Notes: a model not told the origin generated them from the letters alone. DNA of 64,000 nucleotides from Thalassotalea_B sp049613795 (GCA_049613795.1 JBMZCX010000004.1:1-64000), one strand, 5' to 3'; counted from the first letter of the stretch, positions 1 to 9,150 are shown. Numbers and translations: made by a program.

Positions 1-137
1 CGAACTAACTGCATTTAGTTTAAAAACCTTTCAAGCGTTATCACTACTTATTAAACTTAAGGGTAGTATTTATAAAAAATCGACGAATTATAGCTTAGTC
101 ATCAGTAAGAATCAGCCCTTGAACGCAATTTGTTCAA

Positions 138-172
138 AATTAATTAGCGCTAATTTTCAGTGCTAATTAATT
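138..172. terminator. Inverted repeat over the murJ stop codon
   Basis: Arms of 11 bases (138-148 and 162-172, AATTAATTAGC and its complement) flank a 13-base loop and span the murJ stop codon. The A/T-rich stem could end murJ transcription, but there is no clear T run. Nothing else is recognisable in bases 1-137. Confidence 0.3.
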
Positions 173-1740
173 ACTTTAAAATCTTTAAAGCGAACGCCTA
201 GTGATACAATCGCAATAAAGTAACTGATTACCCCTGTAAAAATACAAAAAACTAGCTTAGTAAGTTGTTCTAAAACAGTCATTTGCAGCCAAAAATCAAA
301 TGGTGGCGACAACCAATAGACCACCATTGCCATAAACATTGCAGACAATATAATTTTACTAATAAAGCGTTTTGTTTGTTTAGATAATTGATACACATTA
401 TTAGCTTTCAATCCATGATATAACAAATAAGCATTTAACGTTGCCGACATTGCGGTTGCCAACGCTAAACCCACATAACCAAGAAAAGGCGCTAACAATA
501 AATTAAATACCATATTGGCAACCATCGCCTTTATTGCAATTTTCACTGGCGTTTTGGTGTCTTGCCTTGCGTAATAGCCAGGCGCTAAAATTTTAATAAA
601 CATAAAACTTAACAAGCCAGACAAGTAAGCAAATAAAGCAAAAGAGACTTGGGTTACTTCAAATTGAGTAAACTCGCCCCGCATAAACAACACCATAATA
701 ATGGGCTGTGCCAATATCACTAACCCTGCCAGTGCAGGCCACCCAAATACAGTAATGACCCTGATCCCCCAATCTAATGTTTGGGTAAATTCTTTCGGAT
801 TTTTACTTGCATGTAATCGCGCTAAGCTTGGTAGTATTACCGTAGCAATACCAATACCAAAAAGCCCTAATGGAAACTCTAATAAGCGGTCAGCATAATA
901 AAGCCAACTTATTGAACCTGTTATTAAAAAGCTGGCAATTAGGGTATCAAGCAATAAATTAATTTGCGTTACTGATACACCAAAAAGTGCTGGAATAATA
1001 AGTTTTCTAATTTTTACCACGCCTGGCGCTTGCCACGCCCACCGCGGTTTAACTAATACGCCCGCCCTAAATAAAAATGGTATTTGAAAAGCAAACTGCA
1101 CCAGTCCGCCTAAAAACACTCCCCATGCTAATGCATATTGTGGTTCAGCAAACCACGACTGCCCCCAAATCACCATGGCAATAATACACACATTTAATAG
1201 CACAGGGGTAAACGCAGAAACCGCAAACTTCCCCATCGTATTTAATACAGCCCCTGCTAATGCGGTAAAAGAGATAAACCACAAATAAGGAAACGTTATT
1301 TTTAAAAGTGATGCTGCTAAGGTAAATTTATCGCCGGCTTCCCCACCATTAAACCACTCTAAAAACCAACCAAAACCGAATAAGGCCACCAACAAAGGCG
1401 AACCAATTACACCAACTAAGGTAACTAGAGTAACAATAACGCCAAGCGTGCCTGAAACCTGCGCGATAAGCTGTTTAGTATGAACGTCGCTACCTTGCCC
1501 TTCCTCGAGGTCTTTCTCACTATATTCCGCTAATACCGGCACGAAAGCTTGAGCAAAAGCACCTTCGGCAAAAAGTCGTCTTAAAAAATTAGGAATTTTA
1601 TTGGCAAAAAAGAAAACATCCGCGGCAGCACTCGCGCCAATAAAGTTAGCTATGGCCACATCTCTCACTAAGCCTAATACCCTAGAAATTAACGTCATAA
1701 CACTGACAATAATGCCTGACTTAACTAATTTTTTACTCAA
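163..1740 (-). CDS. murJ: Lipid II flippase MurJ
   Basis: Inner-membrane flippase that moves lipid II, the peptidoglycan precursor, to the periplasmic face; MOP exporter superfamily. The 525-residue product has the normal family length. It opens with the typical MurJ N-terminus (SRVLGLVRDVAIANFIG at about residues 19-35) followed by many hydrophobic segments, consistent with about 14 membrane helices. The start is TTG at 1738-1740, with GAGG seven bases upstream; the frame closes upstream at a TGA with no ATG or GTG between. It is divergent from rpsT, a neighbourhood common in gammaproteobacteria, where murJ is usually followed by ribF; that gene would lie left of the window. Identification is secure. 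Confidence 0.95.
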   Translation of the reverse strand: MSKKLVKSGIIVSVMTLISRVLGLVRDVAIANFIGASAAADVFFFANKIPNFLRRLFAEGAFAQAFVPVLAEYSEKDLEEGQGSDVHTKQLIAQVSGTLGVIVTLVTLVGVIGSPLLVALFGFGWFLEWFNGGEAGDKFTLAASLLKITFPYLWFISFTALAGAVLNTMGKFAVSAFTPVLLNVCIIAMVIWGQSWFAEPQYALAWGVFLGGLVQFAFQIPFLFRAGVLVKPRWAWQAPGVVKIRKLIIPALFGVSVTQINLLLDTLIASFLITGSISWLYYADRLLEFPLGLFGIGIATVILPSLARLHASKNPKEFTQTLDWGIRVITVFGWPALAGLVILAQPIIMVLFMRGEFTQFEVTQVSFALFAYLSGLLSFMFIKILAPGYYARQDTKTPVKIAIKAMVANMVFNLLLAPFLGYVGLALATAMSATLNAYLLYHGLKANNVYQLSKQTKRFISKIILSAMFMAMVVYWLSPPFDFWLQMTVLEQLTKLVFCIFTGVISYFIAIVSLGVRFKDFKVIN

Positions 1741-1943
1741 TAGGAGGCCTCACTAATAAAGGGGAAGTTGTATGATCATAAGTTGATAAAGAAACAACAG
1801 TATTATGCGGCGAACTCTACAAATTAAACAAGTTATCTAGCGATTATTTCTTAGCAATAGTTTAAATAATCGAAAATAGTCTGTACCATATGGCAACTGA
1901 CAACTCTATTCGCGACTTTATTTAAATAAAACTGCTAAAAGGT

Positions 1944-1972
1944 TTGACAAAGTCGGTAAAAAAAGGCATATT
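1944..1972 (+). promoter_or_regulatory. Sigma-70 promoter for rpsT
   Basis: A perfect TTGACA at 1944-1949 is followed after 17 bases by CATATT at 1967-1972. The predicted start of transcription is near 1980, leaving a leader of about 40 bases before rpsT. Confidence 0.75.
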
Positions 1973-2020
1973 TCGTCGCCTTAAATTTAAGCTATATTTA
2001 ATCATTATTAGGAGTTCACC

Positions 2021-2281
2021 TTGGCTAACTCAAAGCAGGCTAAGAAACGTGCGGTTCAATCAGAAAAGCGCCGTCAACATAATGCAAGTCGTCGTTCAAT
2101 GATGCGCACTTTATTAAAGAAAGTACTCGCTGCCATTGAAGCCGGTGACAAAGAAGTTGCAACAAAAGAATTTGCTGCTGCTACACCAATTTTAGACCGT
2201 TACGCAAGCAAAGGCCTTATTCATAAGAATAAAGCTGCTCGTAGTAAGAGTCGTTTAAACTCGGCAATTAAAGCACTTTAA
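2021..2281 (+). CDS. rpsT: 30S ribosomal protein S20
   Basis: Binds 16S rRNA in the small subunit. The 86-residue, strongly basic product matches the usual S20 length, with the conserved N-terminal ANSKQAKKRA and repeated helical Lys/Arg clusters. The start is TTG at 2021, preceded by TAGGAG eight bases upstream. E. coli rpsT also starts with UUG, and the weak start is known there to take part in S20 autoregulation, so the TTG here is probably functional rather than an error. The gene is monocistronic: it has its own promoter (1944-1972) and a strong terminator (2301-2326). Confidence 0.98.
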   Translation: MANSKQAKKRAVQSEKRRQHNASRRSMMRTLLKKVLAAIEAGDKEVATKEFAAATPILDRYASKGLIHKNKAARSKSRLNSAIKAL

Positions 2282-2300
2282 TTGTTGTTTAAATAATTTA

Positions 2301-2326
2301 AAAAACCGGCTTTAGCCGGTTTTTTT
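2301..2326 (+). terminator. Intrinsic terminator of rpsT
   Basis: The stem AAAAAACCGGC / GCCGGTTTTTT with a short TTTA loop and a run of seven T follows 20 bases after the rpsT stop. This is a textbook Rho-independent terminator. Confidence 0.92.
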
Positions 2327-2437
2327 ATCTCTAAAATTCATTAAATCGTCATTTATCCGCTTTATTTAAGCTTTCCTCTTGTCTTACTGTTCAAATTTTT
2401 CTAGTCTCTACCCGTTAATCACATTAAGGCGAGAACA

Positions 2438-4093
2438 ATGAAAAAAACAACAATTGCCATGGCACTATTAATTGCAACGAGCGCATTAAGCGGCTGCAAT
2501 GACGCACCAATAAAAACAACAAGCACAGCTCCTACTTTATTGCCAGACTACAATAATCGTTTAGACATTTACCAGACGATAAAATTAACCACCGACTTAA
2601 GTCATTTATCAGCTGAACAAAAACAAATGCTAGGCTTATTAATTGAAGCTTCAGAGATTATGGATGACCTGTTTTGGCAGCAAGCATTTGGTGAAAATAA
2701 AGAAACGTTTCTCTCGAGCATTCAAGATAAAAAAGTACGAGAGTTTGCCCAAATCAACTATGGCCCTTGGGACAGATTAGATGGTGACAAACCTTTTTTA
2801 AGTGGGTACCAAGCTAAGTTACATGGCGCCGAATTTTATCCAAGCGATATGACAAAGGCAGAGTTTGAAGCGAATAAATTTGGTGACAATAAAGGGTTAT
2901 ATTCATTAGTAAAACGTGACAACCACGGTGCATTAACGGCAATTTCGTTTTCAGAAGCCTATAGTGAAGAATTGAACCGTGCGGCAGTTATATTAGAAAA
3001 AGCTTCAACATTAGCCAAAGATAAAGAGTTTGCTAATTACTTAACCTTGCGTGCACAAGCATTACGCAGTGACAATTATCAAGCGTCTGACTTTGCATGG
3101 ATGGATATGAAGAATAACCCAATTGATGTGGTTATTGGCCCTATTGAGACCTATGAAGATCAGCTATTTGGCTATCGCGCAGCATTCGAATCTTATGTAC
3201 TTGTTAAAGATATGGCATGGAGCGAAAAGCTGGCAAAATATGCCGCCTTTTTACCTGAGTTACAAAAAGGCTTACCTGTTGCTAAAAAATATAAAAAAGA
3301 AGTACCGGGTTCAGATGCTGACTTAAATGCATACGACGTTATCTATTACGCTGGTCACGCCAACGCTGGTGGTAAAACAATTGCCATTAACTTACCTAAC
3401 GATGAAAAAGTGCAGCTCGAAAAAGGCACACGTCGTTTACAACTTAAAAATGCTATGCGCGCTAAATATGACGCAATTTTAGTGCCTATTGCGCAAGAGC
3501 TAATCGTACCTGAACAACGTAGTAATGTAACGTTTAACGCTTTCTTTGCCAATACTATGTTTCACGAAGTGGCTCATGGTTTAGGCATTAAAAATACCAT
3601 TAACAATACTGGTACTGTACGCCAAGCACTAAAAGAACATGCCTCAGCATTAGAAGAAGGTAAAGCAGACATTCTTGGCTTATACATGATCCGCCAATTA
3701 CTTGAAAAAGGTGCGATAGAAGAAGGCGTACTTGCAGACTATTACACCACCTTTATGGCAGGCATATTTCGCTCAGTACGATTTGGTGCCAGCTCAGCCC
3801 ACGGTAAAGCGAATATGGTGCGTTTTAACTACTTTGCTGAGCAGGGTGCATTTGATCGTAACGAACAAGGCTTATATAGCGTTAATATGGAAAAAATGAG
3901 CCAAGCGATTGATTCACTTTCTGCACTCATTTTAGAGTTGCAAGGAAATGGTAACTACCAAGGTGTTGATGACTTAGTCACTAAAAGTGGTTTTATTGGT
4001 GAAACGTTAACACAAGACCTAGATAAACTATCAAAAGCTAAAATACCTGTTGATATAACATTTGAACAAGGTAAAAAAATACTTGGATTGTAA
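2438..4093 (+). CDS. M49-like zinc peptidase lipoprotein (dipeptidyl-peptidase III family)
   Basis: Predicted zinc-dependent peptidase anchored as a lipoprotein. A signal peptide ends in the lipobox LSGC (Cys20). The zinc site is HEVAHG (His376, Glu377, His380), and a second motif EEGKAD (406-411) matches the EExRA(D/E) glutamate motif of dipeptidyl-peptidase III. Classical M49 enzymes have HExxGH; this HExxHG form with EExKAD is the type I recall from plant Nudix-fused DPP III-like proteins and bacterial relatives. The 551-residue length suits a DPP III-like two-lobed fold without the Nudix part. The ATG at 2438 is preceded by AAGGCGA. It stands alone between the rpsT terminator and the convergent DUF3010 gene. 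The substrate is unknown; peptidase activity is inferred from motifs. Confidence 0.75.
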   Translation: MKKTTIAMALLIATSALSGCNDAPIKTTSTAPTLLPDYNNRLDIYQTIKLTTDLSHLSAEQKQMLGLLIEASEIMDDLFWQQAFGENKETFLSSIQDKKVREFAQINYGPWDRLDGDKPFLSGYQAKLHGAEFYPSDMTKAEFEANKFGDNKGLYSLVKRDNHGALTAISFSEAYSEELNRAAVILEKASTLAKDKEFANYLTLRAQALRSDNYQASDFAWMDMKNNPIDVVIGPIETYEDQLFGYRAAFESYVLVKDMAWSEKLAKYAAFLPELQKGLPVAKKYKKEVPGSDADLNAYDVIYYAGHANAGGKTIAINLPNDEKVQLEKGTRRLQLKNAMRAKYDAILVPIAQELIVPEQRSNVTFNAFFANTMFHEVAHGLGIKNTINNTGTVRQALKEHASALEEGKADILGLYMIRQLLEKGAIEEGVLADYYTTFMAGIFRSVRFGASSAHGKANMVRFNYFAEQGAFDRNEQGLYSVNMEKMSQAIDSLSALILELQGNGNYQGVDDLVTKSGFIGETLTQDLDKLSKAKIPVDITFEQGKKILGL

Positions 4094-4172
4094 AGGTTAA
4101 CGTAAATGGGATGTAGCTTACTTACCAGTAAATACATCCCATTCTAACAACCGCTTCCCTATTTATTTCTTA

Positions 4173-4598
4173 CTAATTGCTTTCTAAAAAAGCAAACGCG
4201 GTCGAAAACGCTTCTTCTTGAAATTTCTTTAAACCTGTATCACGAAAATCAATATTAACCTGTGTTTTAGCCCACGCAGACTTGATATAGGTAGCAGCAA
4301 CAATATTCACATTAATATCTTCAAGTAATTGAATTGCCGCTTCTAATTTAAAACCAACAGGGCCACCTGAAAATTTGCCTTTTAACGCGCGCCCTTTAAT
4401 TACCACATGATCAATTTTGTAATCAGTTAAAAACTTTGAAAAAGTAAACTGAAATTTTTTCATTTGCTCTGCATCGCCCGCATCGTCTATCGCAATTTTA
4501 GGCACACGAATATGGGGGATGTCATATAAACCATTTTCTCTTGTCATCACACAAATTATCGCGTCATTACCTTTTAACTCTACACCACAAACTCTCAT
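4173..4598 (-). CDS. DUF3010 family protein
   Basis: A 141-residue protein of the DUF3010 family, found mainly in marine gammaproteobacteria; function unknown to me. I place the start at the ATG at 4598 (MRVCGVELKGNDA), with GAAGG a few bases upstream, rather than the longer in-frame extension to 4640. The opening VCGVELKGNDAIICV looks like the first strands of an RNase H-like or actin-like fold, but this is only an impression. No signal peptide or membrane segment is seen. It is convergent with the M49-like lipoprotein gene and follows the co-directional GNAT gene after about 125 bases. Confidence 0.75.
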   Translation of the reverse strand: MRVCGVELKGNDAIICVMTRENGLYDIPHIRVPKIAIDDAGDAEQMKKFQFTFSKFLTDYKIDHVVIKGRALKGKFSGGPVGFKLEAAIQLLEDINVNIVAATYIKSAWAKTQVNIDFRDTGLKKFQEEAFSTAFAFLESN

Positions 4599-4723
4599 AG
4601 TTACCTTCTTAACTGATACACACGCAATAATGAATACCACTGCGTTAAATAATATTTATTCACCGAAAAATAATCTCGATAGATTAAAGGCTATTATACG
4701 GCAGAACCTTACCAACTACAGCG

Positions 4724-5218
4724 TTATTTATTGTCTTTTTCTTTGGCAAAATTTAATAACGTATCGCCAGACATCCGATAACCAATCCACTCATTTTGAG
4801 GCTGCGCACCTAAAGACTCATAAAACTCTCTTGAAGGCGTGTTCCAGTCAAGGCAACTCCACTCAAAACGTCCGCAGCCTTTTTCAACAGCTATTGATGC
4901 TAATTTTTTCAATAATGCAATACCCGCTCCTTGTCCTCGATATTCAGGCGATACATATAAATCTTCCAAATAAAGTCCAGGTTTAGCTAACCATGTTGAA
5001 TAATTATAAAAATAAATAGAAAAACCAATAGCTTTGCCGTCAAGTTCACAAATCAAGCCATGCACACCACTGTGCGCTGAAAAAATACTTTCTTGAATTG
5101 TTTCTTTTGTTGCGAGTACCTCGTTTTCAGCTTTTTCATAAATAGCGAGTTCACGAATAAAATATAAAATGGTATCGCAGTCTGCTTCCACCGCTGTTCT
5201 TATGGTTAATTGAGTCAC
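4724..5218 (-). CDS. GNAT-family N-acetyltransferase, diamine acetyltransferase-like
   Basis: Cytoplasmic acetyltransferase using acetyl-CoA. The 164-residue sequence shows the full GNAT order: an N-terminal strand (LTIRTAVEADCDTIL), the central strand LYLEDLYVSPEYRGQG with the acetyl-CoA-binding Q/RxxGxG/A loop (RGQGAG), and a C-terminal WNTPSREFYESLGA segment. The general look (RELAIYEKAE near residues 22-31 and LEDLYV) is that of the spermidine/spermine (SSAT) or thialysine acetyltransferase group, so the substrate may be a polyamine or a small amine. It lies alone, divergent from the M20 dipeptidase gene. Confidence 0.85.
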   Translation of the reverse strand: MTQLTIRTAVEADCDTILYFIRELAIYEKAENEVLATKETIQESIFSAHSGVHGLICELDGKAIGFSIYFYNYSTWLAKPGLYLEDLYVSPEYRGQGAGIALLKKLASIAVEKGCGRFEWSCLDWNTPSREFYESLGAQPQNEWIGYRMSGDTLLNFAKEKDNK

Positions 5219-5391
5219 TAATTATCCTTTTATTTTCTTATTAATTTCTTTCAGGTTAACGTTATTTTTAAGCAAAATAAAGTACGGTAACTGTACAACT
5301 AGTTTTTTCAATATTCTGTATATGTTACATAAATGGAACTAATGTATAATTCAAGCCTCTATACTCTATTCCTAAACTTAAGGACATAATT

Positions 5392-6900
5392 GTGTTTAAA
5401 AAGCTCTTATTGTTATCGATAGTCACTTTCCCACTTTTTACCTTATCAGCTACTGCTAGTACCGTAAGCTCAGTTGCTGATAAAACAGCTGAATATGCTG
5501 TAGCCACATACTCAAATGCTATGGTTGCAAACTTAGCTGAGCTAGTGAAGCACAATACCGTTGCTGTTGAAGGCATATCTGCCAACGATAACCCAGAACA
5601 TATTGCCTTTAAAGCAAACTTAAAAAAGCAGGCTGATGCATTAGGGCTAGACTTTACCGATCATGGTTATGTCGTGATTATAGGATTAGGTAACAGCAAA
5701 GAACGTGTCGGTATTATTACCCATGGCGACATTCAGCCAGTAAATTCAAGTAAATGGGCTAAATCGCCATTTGAATTAGACACAACCAGTGAGCCTGGTA
5801 AGCTTATTGCGCGCGGTACTGAAGACGATAAAGGGCCAATATCAACCGCAATGTTCGCTATGAAAGCAATTAAAGATCAAAAAATAGCATTGCAAAAGCG
5901 ACTTGAACTTTATGTCTACATGGCGGAAGAATCAGATTGGGGGCCACTACAAGAATATGTGAAAAATAACGAGCTACCACAAATAAATATTACTATTGAT
6001 GCTTCATACCCTGTTGTGACCGCAGAAAAGGGCTATGGCACCCTTAAAATTGCGTTTAACAAACAAAAGCCACCCACATTAGACACTTATCTTAGTCATT
6101 TTGAAGGTGGTTATTTTGGTAGCCAAATACCAGAAGATGCTAAAGCCATTATAGAAAACGCCGATCTTCATGTATTAAGTACGTTAATGAGCAAAGCCAA
6201 AACCTATCACGACGGCATTAATTTTAATTTTGAATTAAAAGAGAAACAGCTCACTGTTACCGCATTAGGTAAATCAGCCCACTCATCAGAGCCTGAAGGT
6301 GGTGTAAATGCAATACCTTATTTAGCTGACTTATTATCTGATACGCGATGGGATAACAATGGCGCTGGTACCTTAGTTAATTTTATTAACGACAATATCG
6401 GCTTAGGATTAGAAGGTAAAAAATTTGGTAATATTGCTTACCGTGACGACTTTATGGGGGCGATGACGGTTTCACCTACGGTAATTAAGCAGCATGACAA
6501 TACCATTGAATTAAATATTAATATTCGTCGACCGAAGGGTAAAACAGCACAACAGCTACGTAGTGAAATTACTACAGCCATTGCCAAGTGGAAGCTTAAT
6601 AACTTAGCAGATATTACCGAGTTAGATCACTATATTGGCGACCCATTTGTACAGAACAAAGCGCCGCATACACAAACCTTGCTCAACGTATTTTCAAAGT
6701 ACACTGGTATTAAAGACGCAAAGCCTATTTCAATTGGCGGCGGCACTAACTCGCGCTTATTTCCTAACGCCATAGCCTTTGGTCCATCAATGCCTGGCGT
6801 AGTCTATTCAGGGCATTCAGAGCATGAGTTCATCACCATGAAACAGTTCGTTTTAAACCTTAAAATGTATACCGCAGTAATGGTAGAATTAGCACAATAA
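5392..6900 (+). CDS. Exported M20-family dipeptidase
   Basis: Zinc metallopeptidase of family M20, predicted to act in the periplasm on dipeptides or short peptides. A signal peptide covers about residues 1-22 (hydrophobic core LLLLSIVTFPLFTLSA, then TAS). Metal-site elements are in the usual order: THGDIQPV (His111, Asp113), TEDDKG (Asp145), AEESDWG (Glu179, Glu180) and a C-terminal GHSEHE (474-479). The middle part with SAHSSEPEGG is the dimerisation/lid insertion seen in PepV-like and carnosinase-like enzymes. The start is GTG at 5392, with AAGGA seven bases upstream; a TATAAT lies at 5345-5350. It is not in an operon with the next gene, which is separated by a 12-bp stem hairpin. Confidence 0.88.
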   Translation: MFKKLLLLSIVTFPLFTLSATASTVSSVADKTAEYAVATYSNAMVANLAELVKHNTVAVEGISANDNPEHIAFKANLKKQADALGLDFTDHGYVVIIGLGNSKERVGIITHGDIQPVNSSKWAKSPFELDTTSEPGKLIARGTEDDKGPISTAMFAMKAIKDQKIALQKRLELYVYMAEESDWGPLQEYVKNNELPQINITIDASYPVVTAEKGYGTLKIAFNKQKPPTLDTYLSHFEGGYFGSQIPEDAKAIIENADLHVLSTLMSKAKTYHDGINFNFELKEKQLTVTALGKSAHSSEPEGGVNAIPYLADLLSDTRWDNNGAGTLVNFINDNIGLGLEGKKFGNIAYRDDFMGAMTVSPTVIKQHDNTIELNINIRRPKGKTAQQLRSEITTAIAKWKLNNLADITELDHYIGDPFVQNKAPHTQTLLNVFSKYTGIKDAKPISIGGGTNSRLFPNAIAFGPSMPGVVYSGHSEHEFITMKQFVLNLKMYTAVMVELAQ

Positions 6901-6915
6901 CGCATTAACAATACG

Positions 6916-6945
6916 GAGTAAGAAAACCTAACAGTTTTCTTACTC
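6916..6945 (+). terminator. 12-bp inverted repeat after the M20 gene
   Basis: GAGTAAGAAAAC (6916-6927) pairs perfectly with GTTTTCTTACTC (6934-6945) across a six-base loop, 15 bases after the stop codon. No T run follows, so it may be a terminator helped by Rho or a 3'-end stabilising hairpin. Confidence 0.5.
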
Positions 6946-6979
6946 AAGCATTGGTACTACTTTACTAGGTTAATATTTT

Positions 6980-7705
6980 ATGAAAAAAACATGTATTGTT
7001 ACGGGTGGTAGCTCAGGTATAGGGTTGAGTATTGTTCAACTTTTTATTAACAATAATTACCAAGTATTTAATTTAGATATGAAGCCAAGCGATCATGGAA
7101 CATTTTGCGCTTGCGACATAACTAATCACCAGCAAGTAACCGACATTATTACCAATATCGCGAAAAAGCATAATATTAATGTGTTAGTGTCTAATGCTGG
7201 GATTCACTATTCTGCTAATATTGAAAACACCAGTGAAGCTGATTTGGACAAAGTATTTAATATTAATGTGAAAGGAGCATATTCAGCAATAAAAGCCGTT
7301 TTACCTTCAATGAAAGCACAACAAAACGGTGCCATTATTTTAATGTCTTCAGATCAAGCTTTAATCGCTAAGCAAAATTCCTTTGCCTATAACTTAAGTA
7401 AAAATGCATTAGCGTCAATGGCAAAAACAACCGCACTCGATTATGCCGCATTTAACATTCGTGCCAATGCCGTTTGCCCAGGTACGATAGAAACCCCTTT
7501 GTATCATCAAGCAATTAATAATTATTGTGAGCGATCAGGTGCCAATAAAATTGAAGTTCATCAAGAAGAAGCCGCTTTACAACCCTTAAACCGATTAGGA
7601 CAGCCCGAAGAAGTAGCAGAATTGGTTTTATTCTTGGCATCAGACAAGGCTAAATTTATTACTGGCAGCTTACAAGTTATCGACGGTGGTTACACCGCTC
7701 AATAA
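6980..7705 (+). CDS. Short-chain dehydrogenase/reductase (sugar or sugar-acid type)
   Basis: NAD(P)-dependent oxidoreductase, 241 residues, classical SDR. Seen: the cofactor loop TGGSSGIG (8-15), SNAG (71-74), catalytic Ser123/124, and the YxxxK pair Tyr137/Lys141 in YNLSK. Asp33 after the second strand (NLD) suggests preference for NAD(H). The sequence resembles L-fucose dehydrogenase and 2-keto-3-deoxy-fuconate dehydrogenase-type SDRs. It sits 16 bases ahead of an amidohydrolase of the fuconolactonase type, so the two probably form an operon that oxidises a sugar and opens the lactone, or acts on a related acid. The exact substrate cannot be read from sequence. Confidence 0.85.
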   Translation: MKKTCIVTGGSSGIGLSIVQLFINNNYQVFNLDMKPSDHGTFCACDITNHQQVTDIITNIAKKHNINVLVSNAGIHYSANIENTSEADLDKVFNINVKGAYSAIKAVLPSMKAQQNGAIILMSSDQALIAKQNSFAYNLSKNALASMAKTTALDYAAFNIRANAVCPGTIETPLYHQAINNYCERSGANKIEVHQEEAALQPLNRLGQPEEVAELVLFLASDKAKFITGSLQVIDGGYTAQ

Positions 7706-7721
7706 CGACGGGTATATCATC

Positions 7722-8591
7722 ATGAAAATAATTGACAGCCATGTTCATTTTTTTGATTTATCTAAAGGAGAGTACCACTGGCTAAAGCCAGAAAATCCTC
7801 CTTTTTGGTCAGATAAAAAACGAATAGCAAATAACGTTAGTGAGCGTGATTTAGTTGTGAGTGATTCAATGAACTTAGCTGGTTTTGTGCATATTGAAGC
7901 AGGCTTTAACAACCAAGCCCCTTGGCAAGAAATTGCATGGCTTGAAGCAAGTTGTAAGTCACCATTTCGCGCGGTTGCCAATATTAATTTAACACTTAAT
8001 CCAGAAAAATTTCAGCAACAAATCAAACAAATTTCAGCCTACGCATCAGTTGTTGGTTGTCGTCATATACTAGATAGCCAAGCCGTTGAGTTATTAACTT
8101 CTGAACAAGTAAAAAACAATTTTTCAGCCTTAAATAAAGCAAAGCTAAATTTTGAAGTTCAAATGCCATTTAGTAATAAAAAGGCAGTTAATGCATTAAA
8201 TACTATCGTTAAAAACAATCCTAACATCAGCTTTATTATAAATCATGCGGGTAGTCCTTTAAGTAATAGCGGTGAAGTTTCAGAGGCTTCACTATGGTAT
8301 CAAGGGTTGGCGATCATTGCTGAAAACAATAACGTAGCAATAAAATGTTCGGGTTGGGAAATGGTAAATCGCCACTATTCATTTGATTGGTGCAAAACCA
8401 TTATTAACCACTGCCTAACACTTTTTGGCACGCAACGCGTTATGCTAAGCAGTAACTTTCCTTTAACCCGGCTAAGTTGCAGCTATCAAACCTATTGGCA
8501 AGCTATGCTATCAGTAGTAACTTCCTCACTTAATGAGTGCCAGCACAACTTATTACACAACAATAGTAAATTTTGGTATAAATTCCCATAA
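7722..8591 (+). CDS. Amidohydrolase (fuconolactonase-like, COG3618 type)
   Basis: Metal-dependent TIM-barrel hydrolase of the amidohydrolase-2 family, about 289 residues. The start ATG at 7722 is chosen because the product then begins MKIIDSHVHFFDL, the family's first-strand HxH metal motif; an upstream in-frame start would overlap the SDR gene without adding homology. Other family marks are NHAGSP (about residue 177), a KCSGWE segment, and a late SNFPLTRL segment where the catalytic Asp region SDFP usually lies. Here Asn replaces that Asp, which is unusual and could reduce or change activity. The family includes L-fuconolactone, L-rhamnonolactone and related lactone hydrolases. It is co-transcribed with the SDR. 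Confidence 0.78.
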   Translation: MKIIDSHVHFFDLSKGEYHWLKPENPPFWSDKKRIANNVSERDLVVSDSMNLAGFVHIEAGFNNQAPWQEIAWLEASCKSPFRAVANINLTLNPEKFQQQIKQISAYASVVGCRHILDSQAVELLTSEQVKNNFSALNKAKLNFEVQMPFSNKKAVNALNTIVKNNPNISFIINHAGSPLSNSGEVSEASLWYQGLAIIAENNNVAIKCSGWEMVNRHYSFDWCKTIINHCLTLFGTQRVMLSSNFPLTRLSCSYQTYWQAMLSVVTSSLNECQHNLLHNNSKFWYKFP

Positions 8592-8691
8592 GTAAGCTTT
8601 AATTTGAAATTTTATTTCATCGGATACTGCCATAATAACGATAAAATCGATATAGTTGTACTACGCTCAAACTACCTTTTAAAAAGCCATT

Positions 8692-9150
8692 ATGGATAAA
8701 TTCGATAAGCACATTTTACAGATCCTACAAAAAGACTGCACCGCCGCTGTCAGCGATGTGGCCGCACAAGTTGGCCTTTCTACCACCCCCTGTTGGCGAC
8801 GAATTCAAGCCATGGAAAAGTCTGGCCTTATTAGAGGGCGCGTTGCCCTTACCAATGCCGAAATGCTAAATGTAGGACTAACTGTATTTGTGATGATAAA
8901 AACCAACCAACATAACCCTGATTGGCTTGACGACTTTGGAAAAGTAGCAACAGAATTTCAAGAGATCATCGAGTTTTATCGAATGAGTGGCGAAGTGGAT
9001 TACCTACTAAAGGTCGTGGTACCAGATATGAAGGCATACGATCATTTTTATAAAAAATTGATCGACAAAGCAAGCTTTGCCGATATTAGTTCAAGCTTTG
9101 CGATGGAGGAAATGAAATACACCACCGCACTGCCTGTTGACTACCTGTAA
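8692..9150 (+). CDS. Lrp/AsnC-family transcriptional regulator
   Basis: A 152-residue DNA-binding regulator. An N-terminal winged helix-turn-helix (about residues 8-45) carries the recognition-helix signature LSTTPCWRRIQAMEKSGLI typical of Lrp-type proteins. The C-terminal part (from about 65) is the RAM/AsnC ligand-binding domain with the GEVDYLLKVVVPD strand. The subgroup looks like DecR/YbaO and other amino-acid responsive members. It lies between the SDR-amidohydrolase pair and the convergent yajD-dehydratase-aldolase set, so it may control one of them, but Lrp proteins also act elsewhere. The ATG at 8692 starts directly at the conserved FDKHILQILQ helix. Confidence 0.9.
   Translation: MDKFDKHILQILQKDCTAAVSDVAAQVGLSTTPCWRRIQAMEKSGLIRGRVALTNAEMLNVGLTVFVMIKTNQHNPDWLDDFGKVATEFQEIIEFYRMSGEVDYLLKVVVPDMKAYDHFYKKLIDKASFADISSSFAMEEMKYTTALPVDYL

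Noticed and set aside
4519..4986. 155-codon plus-strand frame across the DUF3010/GNAT gap
   Set aside because: Most of it is antisense to two well-supported genes, the product has no family character and there is no ribosome site; it is a shadow.
6980..8591. Definite L-fucose catabolic operon
   Set aside because: The family resemblance is real, but no fucose transporter, mutarotase or matching aldolase is linked in the same unit, so no specific sugar is assigned.
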